A stretch of DNA of 64,000 nt from Humulus lupulus (lineage: Eukaryota > Streptophyta > Magnoliopsida > Rosales > Cannabaceae): contig NC_084793.1 in the NCBI RefSeq assembly GCF_963169125.1, positions 40,543,578 to 40,607,577 of the forward strand, in the 5' to 3' direction. Shown in pieces: positions 19,391-31,139 of this stretch. Made by a program: the position numbers and the translations under genes. How positions within the stretch are numbered: position 1 is the first letter of the stretch; every line of letters starts with the position of its first letter. Below the pieces are notes generated by a model. The model was not told the DNA's origin. It worked only from the letters and a program-made list of their open reading frames with translations, and searched no databases.

Positions 19391-20320
19391 TGTTAACCGA
19401 GATTTTCGGCAACTCTTTTAATAACTAATATTTGCTGATAATTATAATGAAAGCAGAAGATTAACACAGGGTTTTTACGTGGTTGGGGCGTTAACTAGCC
19501 TTAGTCCACGAGTCTATATTATTAGAGCTTGAAGAACCTTTTACAATGGAGTTTTCTCTCTACACTTTGACAGGGTTCCTGTCTTTTTGGTGAAAGGAGA
19601 CCCCTTTTACAATGTTCTGTAGCTTATATTTATAGGCTTAGGGGAACACTGGGTCTGGGCCGGGTCCGACCCAGGCCCATCGGAGAAATGAATATATGTG
19701 GCCTTTCTAGTGGAGGCCCAATACAAAAGGTACAAAATACATAAATCCCAAGCCAGCTAAGGCCCAACAAGTTGACCTTAGGACTACATCTCACCCGACA
19801 AAACGGCGCTTTTGGTCTGGCCACTTCGAGTCACGAGGCAGATTCAGAAGACAAGACCAGTCAGAGTACTTGGCTGTGCAGGCCTGACACAACAGCGTGC
19901 AATCCCGAGGTGACCTTTTCTGCAGGTGAAAAGTGGGGACAACGCCCACGTGGAATGAGGTGGCTTCAGGGTCCTGGACGCTTGGCCCCTTCAACCGGGG
20001 GGTGAGGTGATCCGGGTCCGTTTACCTTTGTCCCGCTTCGTTTACCACAGGCCCGGACCGTATCAGGGTCCGGGACCTGGACGTGTAGGCCTCGAGGGTC
20101 CGAACGCTCTGTGCACCGCCTGGACTATCGTCGCAAAGGACGGACCCGGAGGGACATTCCGGACCCCTCCAATGGGCCCCGCCATGCATCTCCGGTCCAT
20201 ACCCTTCCCCTTGGACACTCTCCATACCAAGAGGCCTTGGGCTGGGCCCGCATGCTTACATGGCCCCTGACAATGGGCCTAGACGAAGACTCCGAGCCCA
20301 TGTAGGAAATGGGGATAACA
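19391..20320 (-). repeat. 5' LTR of element C
   Basis: 930 bp, TGTTAACCGAG...GGGGATAACA, with canonical TG/CA ends. It is the direct copy of 6445-7373. A minus-strand TATA-like CTATAAATATAAG lies near 19640-19625. It is followed by the target duplication GCTGT at 20321-20325. Confidence 0.93.
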
Positions 20321-21240
20321 GCTGTTATGACTCTTATTGAAAGATTGCATCAATACTTTGCTTTGAAAGATTTGAGCGAGGTCGATTATTTCTTGGGAGT
20401 TCAAGTTCAGCATCTTCAAGATGGTCTTCATCTCTGTCAAACAAAATATATTCTTGATCTTCTCACATACACGAAAATGGAGTTCTCTAATTCTCTCCCT
20501 ACTCCTATGGCTGGTGGAGAAAAACTTTCAAAAGTTTTTGGTGATCCTATAGCTAATCCATATATATACATGAGTGTCGTCGGGGCTCTCCAATATGTTA
20601 CAATCACAGGACTTGAGATCGCCTATGTAGTTAATAGAGTAGCTCAATTCATGCAAACTCCTCTGGATACTCATTGGGTGATAATCAAAAAGCTACTGCG
20701 TTACATGAAAGGAACACTTGATTTTTGTATTACACACACTAAGTCTCATCATCTAAACATCACAGCCTTTTCAGATGCTGATTGGGCTTCTGACCTAGAT
20801 GACAGGCGGTCTATTACTAGTTTCTGTGTCTTCTTAGGACAAAACTTAGTCTCTTGGTCCTCAAAGAAACAACGGACTATATCATGTTCCAGTACAGAGG
20901 AAGCGTATCAGAGTTTAGGAAATGCAACAGCAGAAGTTATGTGGATTCAGTCTCTTCTTACCGAGGTTGAAGTCCCACAACTCACTGTTCCAACAATTTG
21001 GTGTGATAACATCAGCACCATTTCCATGGCAGCCAATCCAGTCTTGCACGCTAGGAAAAAACATATTGAACTTGATCTATACTTTGTCCAAGAATGCATA
21101 CTCCACAAGCGAATTCAAGTCAAACACACTCCAGCTCATAATCAAATTGCTAACACATTGACTAAACCAGTAGCTTACACTCGTTTTGAATTTCTCAAAG
21201 ACAAACTTAGAGTGTTTTCATTAGCCACACTAAGTTTGAG
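20321..21240 (+). pseudogene. Ty1/copia RT C-terminus and RNase H, element B
   Basis: The frame continues from 6444 (AVMTLIERLHQYFALKDL) through YFLGVQVQHLQDGLHLCQTKYI to the RT thumb and connection (VVGALQYVTITGLEIAYVVNRV). RNase H follows: FSDADWASDLDDRRSITSF, SWSSKKQRTISCSSTEEAY and WCDNISTISMAANPVLHARKKHIELD. It ends LRVFSLATLSLRGG, running into the G tract. The RNase H acidic residues are visible, and no stop occurs from 20321 to the LTR. The gene is nevertheless dead because element C sits inside RT and the upstream part is missing. Confidence 0.9.
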
Positions 21241-21263
21241 GGGGGGGGGGGGGGGGGGGGGGG
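21231..21263 (+). promoter_or_regulatory. polypurine tract with 24-nt G run, element B
   Basis: AAGTTTGA followed by a G homopolymer (21240-21263) lies directly before the LTR start TG at 21264. The position fits a PPT; the G run is unusually long. Confidence 0.7.
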
Positions 21264-21502
21264 TGTTAGAGCTAACGAATAGTAGTTGCTACTCTGATAA
21301 TTCAGTTGTCATTAGTTGATTGTATTAGTTAATTCTTTGGGTTTAGTTGTATTTTAGTTGAGTCTATTACAACTTTGCAACTCACTCTGTAACTGATTTC
21401 ATCTTTGTATGTACACATATATAATCCAGTACTCAGCTCATTCAATAATCGATCAAGATCTTTTTCTCATTATTGTTTAATCCAACTACTCTCACACTAA
21501 CA
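21264..21502 (+). repeat. 3' LTR of Ty1/copia element B
   Basis: 239 bp, starting TGTTAGAGCT and ending ACACTAACA (terminal inverted TGTTAG/CTAACA). It immediately follows the G-rich polypurine tract. A TATA-like ATATATAATCC lies near 21417-21427. Confidence 0.85.
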
Positions 21503-23259
21503 TCTCTTAAATTCGGTATTTTTGCCGCAAACATATTTTGAATTGGATACTTTCACCGCAAATATCCATTTAATTAAGTATTTTTGCCTACGTTTTCTAG
21601 ACGAACTTAATGATGAGAATTGTCGGTTGTAACAAACTGCACTAAAACATGGATACGGAAGATACTTTCGCCATCAAAAAAATAATTTAGATACTTAAGT
21701 GCTACAAACGTAATAATTTGAGTACTTTCGCCGCAAATAACTCATTCGTTTAAAATAGCTTGGTTGGAAAGAATGAAAATAGAAAAAAATGAATGAGAAT
21801 GAGAAAATGAATAGAAATATAAATAGGAATACAATAAATATTAATATGAATACAAAAATTTGATAAAAAAAATTATTAAATTGTTTTCAATTTTGCATTG
21901 GAATAATTTTTTCTCCCATTTTTATATGGAAAACCCATTCCACTAAAATGAAAAAACTATTCTATTATAATAGCATTTCAATACTCTAAAATACAATCAA
22001 ATAAATAAAAGGAATTATCACAACCAAATATCACCTTAATATAATTATTAGATATTCGATGATTTTTTTTTTCAACAAAAGTTTTTTTTTTTGTCAAGTT
22101 TTTTGGACAAAAGTTATTCAAGGTTGACTCGTTCACGTCAAAGAGGAGAGAATGATAAGACAATGAATCACTACTACTCTTCACGCCAAAATGATAAGTA
22201 CTTTTATTTATTGACAAATAAAGATTAATTATTGTAATTTTTTTGGTTCAAAATCAAAATTAATTGATTCACAAAATGTGCAGCATCAGAAGTTTAAGTA
22301 TGAAACATAGATTTTTTTACTTATAATCGTCTGATTGTATGTATTAATACATGGTAGATTATGTACATCGCTCGCACGAGAGGTTGGATTATACAAAATT
22401 TGAAAGAGGGATCTCCTTTTCGATTTAGTTTGATGTTAAATGTAATTTTTGTTTTCTTTGGACTGATCTAAATGAAAATAAGAAGCAAGAAACAATTTTC
22501 TTAAATAAATCATGAGACATACATATTCATACAAAAAAATGTTCTCTGTAGAAATTTGGATGAGTTTGCTTCTAAACCAATACACATTTTAAAATATACA
22601 CAAAACTAAAAAATAATTTTTTTAATGAGATTTTCTTTAATTATACACATTTTATATCTGATTTCTTTCTCAAAAATTTCATAATCTCATAAACAAAAAG
22701 AAAAAGAAAATAAAAACTCAACAAAAATCCAAGTAAGAAAAATCTTGATTCCGTCATCTTCTTCGTCCACACTCCAGAAACACTCTCTAGCTAAATTAAG
22801 CTTGATCTTGATTCCGATCAAATTTATGTTCCCTATTAAATTAATTAGTCAATTTGTAATTCCAATAAAATAATTGATGATTGCTGTCGATTTCTAAATT
22901 AAAGCTTGAGTATGACTGCTTTTATTTCTTCGTAATCTAGAAATCTTGTCATAACTAGTAACTAGTTACTAATCTCCTGGATTTATTTTAAAAGACTATT
23001 TTTTTTAATAGTCCAATACAAGTTTAAGAAACAGTAATCATAGATCTCGCTGATCTCTTCATCCACAACACCATATTTTCAGCAATAGTCTCAATTCACA
23101 TTTCGAGCAATTCAAAGAACGAAATTGTGTAAGAGTTAACTTTATTACATCCACAATTTAGATTGATTTTGTGTTGCACAATAACAAAACTAATCGGTTT
23201 ATAATTTCATTAAAATAATCAAGGCTTACAATACTAGAACGAAATAAGAGTTTAATGTC
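21503..23259. other. AT-rich non-coding sequence
   Basis: No gene is recognisable. At 21518-21735 a word like TACTTTCGCCGCAAA recurs in about five degenerate copies. The remainder is AT-rich with short homopolymers and only short, unsupported open frames. Confidence 0.5.
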
Positions 23260-24503
23260 TATATACGGGGGAGACGTCGTTGGAGGAGTCATCATAAGTG
23301 ACCCTACAATTACTCACATGGGGAGACTTTGTAGATATTCAACGTCTCCCCTGTGAGTCATCGTAGGGTGTACGGTTTCACCCTATGATGACTCCCAATG
23401 GAAGACGTTAAATGTCTACAAAGTCTTCCCTTAGAGTCATTGTAGGGTACCTACGACGTCTCCCTTGGAAAGACTTTGTATACATTCAATGTCTCATATC
23501 GCAAGTCCTCGTTGATTTTTGTATTTTTTTTAAATAATTAAATAAATATTTTCATTATATTAATTAATAGAATTGAATATAATATATTTTTTTAAATAGA
23601 ATTAAATATATTAATTAAAAAATCTAAATTATATGCAAATTTAAATTGTGAATTTTCATTAATAAAATCAAAATGTGTATATACTATGTTTTAGCTAGCT
23701 AAATATACAAAAATGTAATATTTGTTGTTAAACATACAAAATTAACAAATATTACACTAGCTAGTTAGACATATAGTAAGAAAGAAAAAGTAAACAACAA
23801 CAAAAACCTAATATTTGGGACGGTGACTTTGAACTATCGGTAGCATATGGTTTACCCAATATAGTTGCATTTCACTAATCTGTGTTGGTGTATATGGCGT
23901 AGTGTTTAACTAAAAAAAATATATAAAGTAAAATATATTAGTTAATTATTATTATTTGATTATATATACTTTAATAATAAATAAATTGCTGACATTTTAT
24001 AAATTTACATACATAACTTTTTCTTCAAGTAACGTCCAGGATGTGAATGTTCAATGTAATCCTTCAATATCTTCATCACATAATATCCACATGTTATATT
24101 TTCTGGTTGGTGTGGACACTAATATTTACATAAAAGGTCAAACAATTAATATAAAGAATAATATTAGTAAAATTCAAGTATAGATTTTCAAATAATTAAA
24201 GTTGTAGTTACTTACTTTCGGTTGCACAATTTCTATATATTATTTGGAATCTCGTCCAATATGGAACGTCTTTCCAGGGGAGACGTTAGACGCCTCTCAA
24301 GATCTGATATTTTATAATTTTCTAATTTATTCTAATTAACGTCTCCTACAATTTTTAGTGACTTACCCACTTAGTCATAAATAAGAACTTTTAATGACTT
24401 ACACCCTTAAACTTAAAATATCTCTGAATACTTTTAATGTCTTACTCCATTAGTGTAAGTCATTATAGAGAGTCATTAAAAGTGAAAATTGTTATAGTGC
24501 AAT
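23260..24503. mobile_element. possible CACTA-type element remnant with GGGAGACGT subterminal repeats
   Basis: Direct and inverted copies of GGGGAGACGT, GACTTTGTA and GTCATCGTAGGGT occur at 23265-23500, with further GGGGAGACGTTAGACG near 24277. From about 24350 to 24490, AGTCATTAAAAG and its reverse complement CTTTTAATGACT repeat. The segment ends AAAATTGTTATAGTG at 24503, a plausible CACTA right terminus (CACTATAAC on the other strand). I could not locate the left terminus, and no transposase is present. Confidence 0.35.
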
Positions 24504-24515
24504 CGATTTTGTAAC

Positions 24516-24740
24516 ACTACTACAAAATTACCTTTTAGTGTCAGTCAAACGTGTGTGTTCAGTTTGAGCATTTGTGTCAGTTGACAAGTGATACAAAATA
24601 AAAGGCATTTGTGTCATTTATAAGACTGACATTATTAATTAAGAGAATTTGTGTAAGTTTGTAACTGACACACGCAAATCTTAACATTTAGGTCAGTTTT
24701 TCCCTGACACAAATGACCTTGTTTGATTCGGTTACAAAAT
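24516..24740. mobile_element. possible CACTA-type left end
   Basis: CACTACTACAAAATTACC begins just after the previous terminus. Subterminal words TGTGTCAGT and CTGACAC then alternate in both orientations to about 24710, as in CACTA subterminal regions. No matching right end was found. Confidence 0.35.
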
Positions 24741-25905
24741 GTCACAAATGTTGTTTTTTAATTTCTTTTTTATATTTAAAGTAAATATGGGCCCAAACCT
24801 ATCAGCCCAAAGCCATCATTTTACCCTAACTCTTACATCTCTTTCTCTCACTTTCTATATTAGCTCTCACCCTCTCCATCTCTCAACCCCAATCTCTCTC
24901 TCCCTCTCTCAGCCTCTCACTCCCATTGTCTCTCTCTCTTGCCATCTCTTAGATGTTTAGGGCTTGAACCATATAAATATAATATTTTAAAGCTATTGAT
25001 TTTTGTGGTATATATATTCATATTAATCACTACCACTATATACTCTAGTTAAATTATTTATATTTGTTTTGTTTACTGGTTGATCATTATATTTATATCT
25101 ATTTTTAGTCATATTGGTTTCAATTTATTAGAATACAGGTATTTCAATCTTATAGCTTTAAATTCATGATGTTAATGTCTTCCTTATGTTTTATATTTGT
25201 TCTTTTTCTTTTTGTCACATATTCTTTTGTATTAGTCGCACTCTTATTTTTTTTTCTTAGCTTTAGTCCTTTATCTAGTATATTTTGTTTCATATTTACC
25301 AAGAGTATGTATAAATCAACTATTAAGAATTGATCTCAAAAATTGAGTTTTATGGCAGGGGTGGTATTGTTTTTACTAGGCAGGTGGACTCTGTTAATGA
25401 AGTTGATTTTAAGTAAAAGCCTTGATATGCTTTATACTTTTGCTTGGAAAATTTCACTATTTATGCTTAATAGTATCTATTATTACCAAAAAATACCACC
25501 ACTATTTACTCTTTTATTTTGATGCTAAACATCCCCATCTACCTAAAATACCCCTCCCATTATATCAAGAACACCAAAATCTTCTCTTCCTATCTTTTCT
25601 CTCTTTCTCTCTCACGAAACTCACCAAAACCCACGGTTTGTGCAAAATTTCTTCTTGAAATCGTTGTTAGCCATCTATATTGTCTCTGTAAAGATCACAA
25701 TATCAAATGCAACATCCATTTTGACGAATTTTGGAGGAGAAAAACAATGGGAAAGAAGATTGCTTATTTTTTGTGTTGGGTATTTTTGTTTACTTTTTTT
25801 GTTGGCTATTTCGAACAAAGCTGAGCCCATATTGGTCTGTTTTTTTGGGTTTGTTAGAGAGATATTGCGATATGCATTTTTATGGGTTTTCTGCGTTGTC
25901 TGCAA
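24741..25905. other. AT-rich intergenic sequence with CT-rich microsatellite
   Basis: The stretch 24825-24950 is a degenerate CTCTCT tract. The rest is AT-rich without coding support. Frames near 25500-25900 have low-complexity composition and no recognisable domain. Confidence 0.45.
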
Positions 25906-25911
25906 CATTTT

Positions 25912-26300
25912 TGCTCGATAGGAGCTTGATAATAACTTGATAGGTGCTCGATACTATGTAGAAGACAGTTAAGTCATGAGCCTGATGTTGCTCGATAGTG
26001 GCTTGATGATAGCTCGATAGGTATAGCATTTATTTCTCGATGGTGCTCGATAGGGAACTCGATATGGATTCGATTGGACCCTAGACTATTTGGTTTAGTA
26101 GTTTCTCAATATGTGCTCGATGGGAGCTCGATAATAGGCAGATGGTGTAGGTTCCATTAAGATCTTGATGTTACTCGATTGTTACTCGATATATGGTGCT
26201 CGATGGTGCTCTATTAGTGCTCGATAGAGGCTCGATGAAATGTTTGGTTAGGGTTATGTTAGATTTAAAACCTTTTTGCTCGATGTAGGTTCGATTACAG
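25912..26300 (+). repeat. CTCGAT motif cluster 1 (upstream of transposase)
   Basis: About 15 exact CTCGAT words, mostly as GCTCGATA or GTGCTCGATGG, plus CTTGAT and TTCGAT variants, occur in under 400 bp. Spacing is irregular, so this is not a simple tandem repeat. Confidence 0.85.
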
Positions 26301-27806
26301 CTCAATAGATTTGTTTTTAAAACCTGAAAAAAAAAATTACAATTTTTTTTAACAATTTTTTTGTTTTATTTTTCATCACAAGTTCCATTGTTTATGTTTT
26401 TGTATCTTACAATGGTGTTTCGAAAATAGAAGGGAGGAAGTAGATTTTTAAGGATACTCAATGCATAGTGATACTGATGGAGAATGACGTAAGGTACTTC
26501 CAACTTCTTGACATATAGCACAAGGAACTTCGTGTTGATAAACAACTGTATGGGTTGAAATTGAAGGATCTTTACACATGCGGCGACCAACCGTTTACAC
26601 CTATTTATGTTGAAAGTGATCTTGGTGTCCGTGCATTCTTAGGAGTAACACCGAAAGAAATGATTGACTTGTGTGTCACTCCTGTTAAGTAGATTGTCAT
26701 TTTAGATCCATATTCCACTCTCGGTCCCAGTGTTAATAAAGCTCGTAGTGAGGTGGGCACTTTTGTTCCAGAAAGCGATCTTGTGGGTCATCTTATGGGT
26801 ACTGTTGGTGCTGATCATGTGGGTAGTGTTGGACCTGAGGGAGGTCCTGTTGGTGACCTGAGGGACAACCAGTATGAATACGACCTCTACGTGAATGAGA
26901 ATCCAGTAGCATAATTTAATGAGGGTTCAGGGTACGATTCAAAGGCATATTATAGTGTAGAAGTGCGATTGACAGGTTTGATGATTTGCAAGTCAAACAA
27001 GTACAAGAGCAGCCAGTACGTCCTATTGCACTGACGAACCGACCAAGTCAAGGACGTCGAACACCTAGCACCAACTCTAGTCATCCTGGTGGAACAGAAG
27101 ATAACATTACAGGGAAATTTCTAATATTTTCAATAGAATATCACACAAGATGGAGTTCTCCCATGTTTACGAAAGAAGATATTATGGCCTCTAGTCGATC
27201 ACATACTCCTCATCTGGTGCACTGTTGGGAGAAATACACCTCGGGAAGACTTTTGAGAACAAGATGGATTTGAAAACCAAAGCAACTCTTTTCGCAATGA
27301 AGAATAATTTTGAGTTTGTGGTGAAGATGTCTGGTACTGATGTGTGATATATCACCTGCAAGGATCCTGACTGTGATTGGAGATTAAGTGGGAAAAAAGT
27401 AGTGTTCTCTTCCATGTTTGAGATCACTGTTTACAATAGTGTACATACGTGCTCACTAGAAGTGTGACAAAAAGACCATCATTAAGCAGCAACTTAGGTC
27501 ATTAGGCACCTTATCAAGAACAAATATGCTACTGATGGCACTAGCTACATGACAAACAACATAAAAGAGGATATGAAGAAATATTTTGGGATCGATATGA
27601 GTTATATGAAGGCATGGAGATGTAGAGAGAAGCCACTCGGTTATGTCAGGGGGACACTTGAAGAATCCTACTCCAAGTTACCTTCTTACTTGCACATGTT
27701 GCAGCAAAAGAACCCAAGTACAATAACCGATTTTGTCACAGAGGATGATCATTCTCTTTACTGCTTCTTCTCACTTGGAGTTTGTAGAAGGGGAATTACA
27801 TCACGT

Positions 27807-29482
27807 TGTAATGCCCTACTACCCAGGGACTGTTATGTTGTGCATTTTAAATAGTGATAAACTCGCTAACCGAGCCATTTGGGCATAATCGTGTAACTAA
27901 GTATGATTAACAGTTTAGGGTTAAAAATTTTGGTGAAAGATACACCGTTTCACTAAAACGTTTACTATATACATTGGGATCCCAAAAATATAATTTAAAG
28001 GTTAATTACAATAAAATATTACAACAAGCCGACCTATGCGGCAAACTAGGGTTTAACCCTAGTTCCTCTTTAAACCCTCGGTCGTGGATGTCGAGCAGCT
28101 GCATATGTACACATCGTCACCTAAGCTCTCCAACTCAAGGATGGTTCAACTTTCTTTTGCCTTTACCTGTACCACATAGCACCTGTGAGCCGAAACTCAG
28201 CAAGAAAACTTAATATGCTCATGAACAGGTAATAACATGTTACAAAATCATAATAGGTATGCCTAGCAGTAATAACTCTACTCATGCATGCAAGCAAGTC
28301 CAAATAAATGATTATGGGGTCCTGCGTCTGAATAGATGACTAATGAGTCAATCTCTAAGAACCTGCTTATTGAATAGATGACTAATGAGTCAATCTCTGT
28401 GTGGGTGACTAATGAGTCACACCCTGTATAGTTGACTAATGAGTCACACTTTGTTAGATGATTGATAAGTCTATCTCTGAGGTAGATGACTAATAAGTCT
28501 ACCCTTATGTAGATGACTGATAAGTCTATCTCTGTATAGAGGACTAATAGGTCTATCTTTGTGTAGATGACTGATAAGTCTTTCTTTGAATAATTGACTA
28601 ATAAGTCACTCTTTGAGATAGGTGACTAATGAGTCACACTCTGAATAGGTGAATAATGAGTCACACTCTGTATAGGTGACTAATGAGTCACACTCTGAGC
28701 TATGCACCCTAATCAGATAAGTGACTAATGAATGAGTCACGAACTTGGGCTCAGCACCCACAGCCATGTGACTTTACAGTCACCTGAGCCTTTTGGCCTT
28801 GACTCTAAGTAACTAGCCTTAAGACTAGACAAGCGCTTTTGTTTTCATCAAACTTAAGGTCGTTCAAGCATTTCATGCTTATGATGATAATGCTTATGTC
28901 GATTAGATCTAATCTTTTCGGCTTGCGTTAAACACACTAATACCGTTCTTGACTCATAAGTCAATACCATATGACCATTGTTCAGTACTACTGCCAAACT
29001 TGACTAATGAGTCACAGCTTCACAGTCAATACTGGCACCATTGCCAATTCTGAATAATAAGTCAGTACCACTCACAAGTAAGCAAGATTGCTAAGCATTT
29101 AATATGCAATCAATGTCCACATATAGAGCATTCAACATGCCTCATTAATAACCATGCATGTCACATACTAGGTGCATTTTTCTTACCTCTGGTTCGAGCG
29201 TGAAATAATAAAAGAACAACCCTTGCGAACGATCGATCCTTTGGTCCCTTAGCGGTCACCTAGCATAACCAAATAATAATGAAGCACCACACATATATGC
29301 CTAATATATCCCGAAATGGCCAAAATATGAAAATCACCCAATTAATCAGAAATGGGTTCACATGCATATTTAATACACCTATCACATGCATATAATCATT
29401 TAATTACATAATAAATCAATTATGGCCCTCCCGGCCTCCTAATCAAGGCCTTAAGCCTTATTAGATAATTTGGGTCATTACA
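27807..29482 (-). repeat. solo LTR of a chromovirus-type element inserted in the transposase
   Basis: 1676 bp from TGTAATGCCC to GGGTCATTACA. Read on the minus strand it aligns with the LTR at 38488-40735: similar starts, shared TTATATGCATG and ATTAAATATGCATGTG segments, and similar ends. It lies precisely between transposase blocks (GITSR and RLVICVDGTF). No pol is attached, so it is a solo LTR or remnant. The flanking 5-mers (CACGT, ATGTC) do not match, so the target duplication is degraded or the identification of one end is slightly off. Confidence 0.75.
28325..28740. repeat. about 28-bp tandem array of TGACTAATGAGTCA units
   Basis: About 13 degenerate units inside the solo LTR, most built around TGACTAATGAGTCA followed by CACTCTG or a similar run. 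The core is an inverted repeat (TGACT-AATG-AGTCA) and contains TGAGTCA, a GCN4/bZIP-type word. Scattered copies continue to about 29065. Confidence 0.85.
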
Positions 29483-30708
29483 ATGTCGTCTCGTGATATG
29501 TGTGGATGGAACTTTCTTAAAGACAAGGTATGATGGCCACATGTTGTGTGCTATTGCATTGGATGCGAATAGCCACATTTATCCAATTTTGTTCACATTG
29601 GTGGACAGTGAGAATCACAATTCTTGGAAGTATTTCATGATGAGATTGAAGGAAGCCCTAGAGTTGATGATAATCTGGTTTTTGTATTAGACAGACATGC
29701 TAGCATTATTCATGCTCTTGAGGTCGTCTTCCCTGATGCCTACCACGGTGCATGATACCATCATATAAGTATGAATGTAATCTCTAAGTTCAAGACTGAT
29801 GACTGTCACACAGAGATGTGGAATGCGGCATATGCATTTCAGAAGTCAAAATTTCACAGGTTCTTTAACAATATAAAGCAAATGGATCTTTCCATAGGTC
29901 AATATCTTGAGGGTATTGGCTTTGATAAGTGGATTCATGTTTACTTTCCTGGGAATCGATACAATATAATGACAAGAAACTACGCCAAAAGCTTCAACAA
30001 AAAAGATAGAGACACAAGAACCTTCCTAGTCAGTACTTTTGTGGAATTCATTCGTTTCACACTTCAGTCATGGTTTGCTGGGCGCCGTGATGAGGTAGAG
30101 AAGTGCACATCCAAAATATCACCACTAATAGAGAAATATTTGGCAGGTATTGCAGCTGATGCAAGGAACTTGAAAGTCCACACTCTTGTATAGTTCAAAT
30201 TTCATGTGGTAGACCCGGATGGTGATGGTGAGGTGAATTTGATGACCAAATCATGCTCCTATGGCATGTTTCAGATTATAGGGATACCATTGTGTTCATG
30301 CAGTGGCTGTAACCATCGACCACGGTATTAACATTTACTCACTGTGTTCCCTATTCTACACTACTGAGATGTGGATGGAGTCGTATAAAGAAATAATTTA
30401 CCCAACTAGCAAAGAGGACGAGTGGACAATTCCTAATGACATAAAGAATATGCAAGTTGGGGTACCCATTGAGAAACAACCAGTTGGTCGGCGGAAGAAG
30501 AAAAAGGTACGAAGAACGAAGATAAAACATTATCCATCGACAGTCGAAGTGTTGCGCAAATAGCGTATGTGTAGTATGTGTGTTGGTCTTGGCCACAACA
30601 GGGCTTCATGCAAAACTAGACAATAAACTATTTGTATCAATTTGGATGCATTTTTGTCATTAACTTTGCTTGGTTTCCCTTGTTTATTTGTTTGCCAAAT
30701 TTTGTGTA

Positions 30709-30965
30709 GCTCGATGTAAACTTGATATGTTTCGATAATAACTCAATACGGGCTCGATAGCAGCTTAATAGCTGCTCGATGATAAACTTGTTAAAATGAA
30801 TTTTAAACCTGACTATTTTCTTAACTCGATGACTGCTCGATATGAGCTTGATGGCTGCTCGATAATAGCCTATTAAATTAAATTTAAAGTCGAATATGTA
30901 CGTTGCTCGATATAGCTTGATAACAACTCGATATAGCTCGATAACAGCTCGATAGAGCTCGATAA
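30709..30965 (+). repeat. CTCGAT motif cluster 2 (between the convergent genes)
   Basis: About 11 exact CTCGAT words in about 260 bp, often as GCTCGATA or AACTCGATA, between the transposase 3' end and the ULP1-like 3' end. Confidence 0.85.
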
Positions 30966-31139
30966 TACCTTTATAACAATTATATTTCTATTTTTATCAC
31001 AAAAACAAAAAAAAAAACAAAAACAAAACACAAACAGAACATGTAAAGAACCTATATTTATTCATTCATCATAAAAAATGAAGAGCCTATCATAATCGCT
31101 CTTGTAAAATATGTCCAATAAAAAAACAAAATATACAAG

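Larger units (their letters stand above)
6445..20320 (-). mobile_element. complete Tat-like Ty3/gypsy element C (13.9 kb)
   Basis: Direct LTRs (6445-7373 and 19391-20320) are flanked by exact GCTGT duplications. On the minus strand the order is 5' LTR, PBS, gag, PR, RT, RNase H, second RNase H (aRH), integrase, hairpin tandem array, antisense gene, polypurine tract and 3' LTR. Dual RNase H, a long 3' region with tandem repeats and an extra antisense ORF are known hallmarks of the Tat/Ogre lineage. The LTRs differ at roughly 30-40 sites by eye, mostly transitions, so insertion is fairly recent. Gag-pol carries several in-frame TAGs, so this copy is probably not autonomous. Confidence 0.93.
6378..21502 (+). 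mobile_element. Ty1/copia element B, interrupted by element C and truncated by element A
   Basis: Coding sequence at 6378-6444 ends inside RT just past the YVDD motif. It resumes in the same frame at 20321 after a 13.9-kb insertion, then runs through the end of RT, RNase H, a poly-G tract and a 3' LTR (21264-21502). The left part is replaced at 6377 by the LTR of element A. Both insertions therefore postdate the copia element. Confidence 0.85.
26480..30630 (+). pseudogene. MuDR-type transposase of element E, split by a solo LTR
   Basis: Exon-like blocks in changing frames: an N-terminal region (KELRVDKQLYGLKLKDLY near 26520); a Mutator DNA-binding region (27220-27500, with MDLKTKATLFAMKNNFEFVV and CKDPDCDWRL); and 27549-27806 (MSYMKAWRCREKPLGYVRG). 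After the inserted LTR comes the catalytic region: ICVDGTFLKTRYDGHMLCAIA with the first Asp (29493-29550), then VLDRHASIIHALEVVFPDAY (about 29690). A SWIM-like CSYGMFQIIGIPLC (about 30265) and a C-terminal knuckle CSMCVGLGHNRASC (about 30570) follow. Stops include TAG, TGA and TAA, plus frameshifts, so it is an old pseudogene. Confidence 0.82.

Noticed and set aside
25422..25940. Possible small membrane-protein ORFs
   Set aside because: Phe/Leu/Ser-rich frames in AT-rich DNA with several overlapping alternatives and no recognisable motif.
28325..28740. CRISPR-like appearance of a regular repeat
   Set aside because: Tandem units without unique spacers, inside a plant LTR; CRISPR does not apply.
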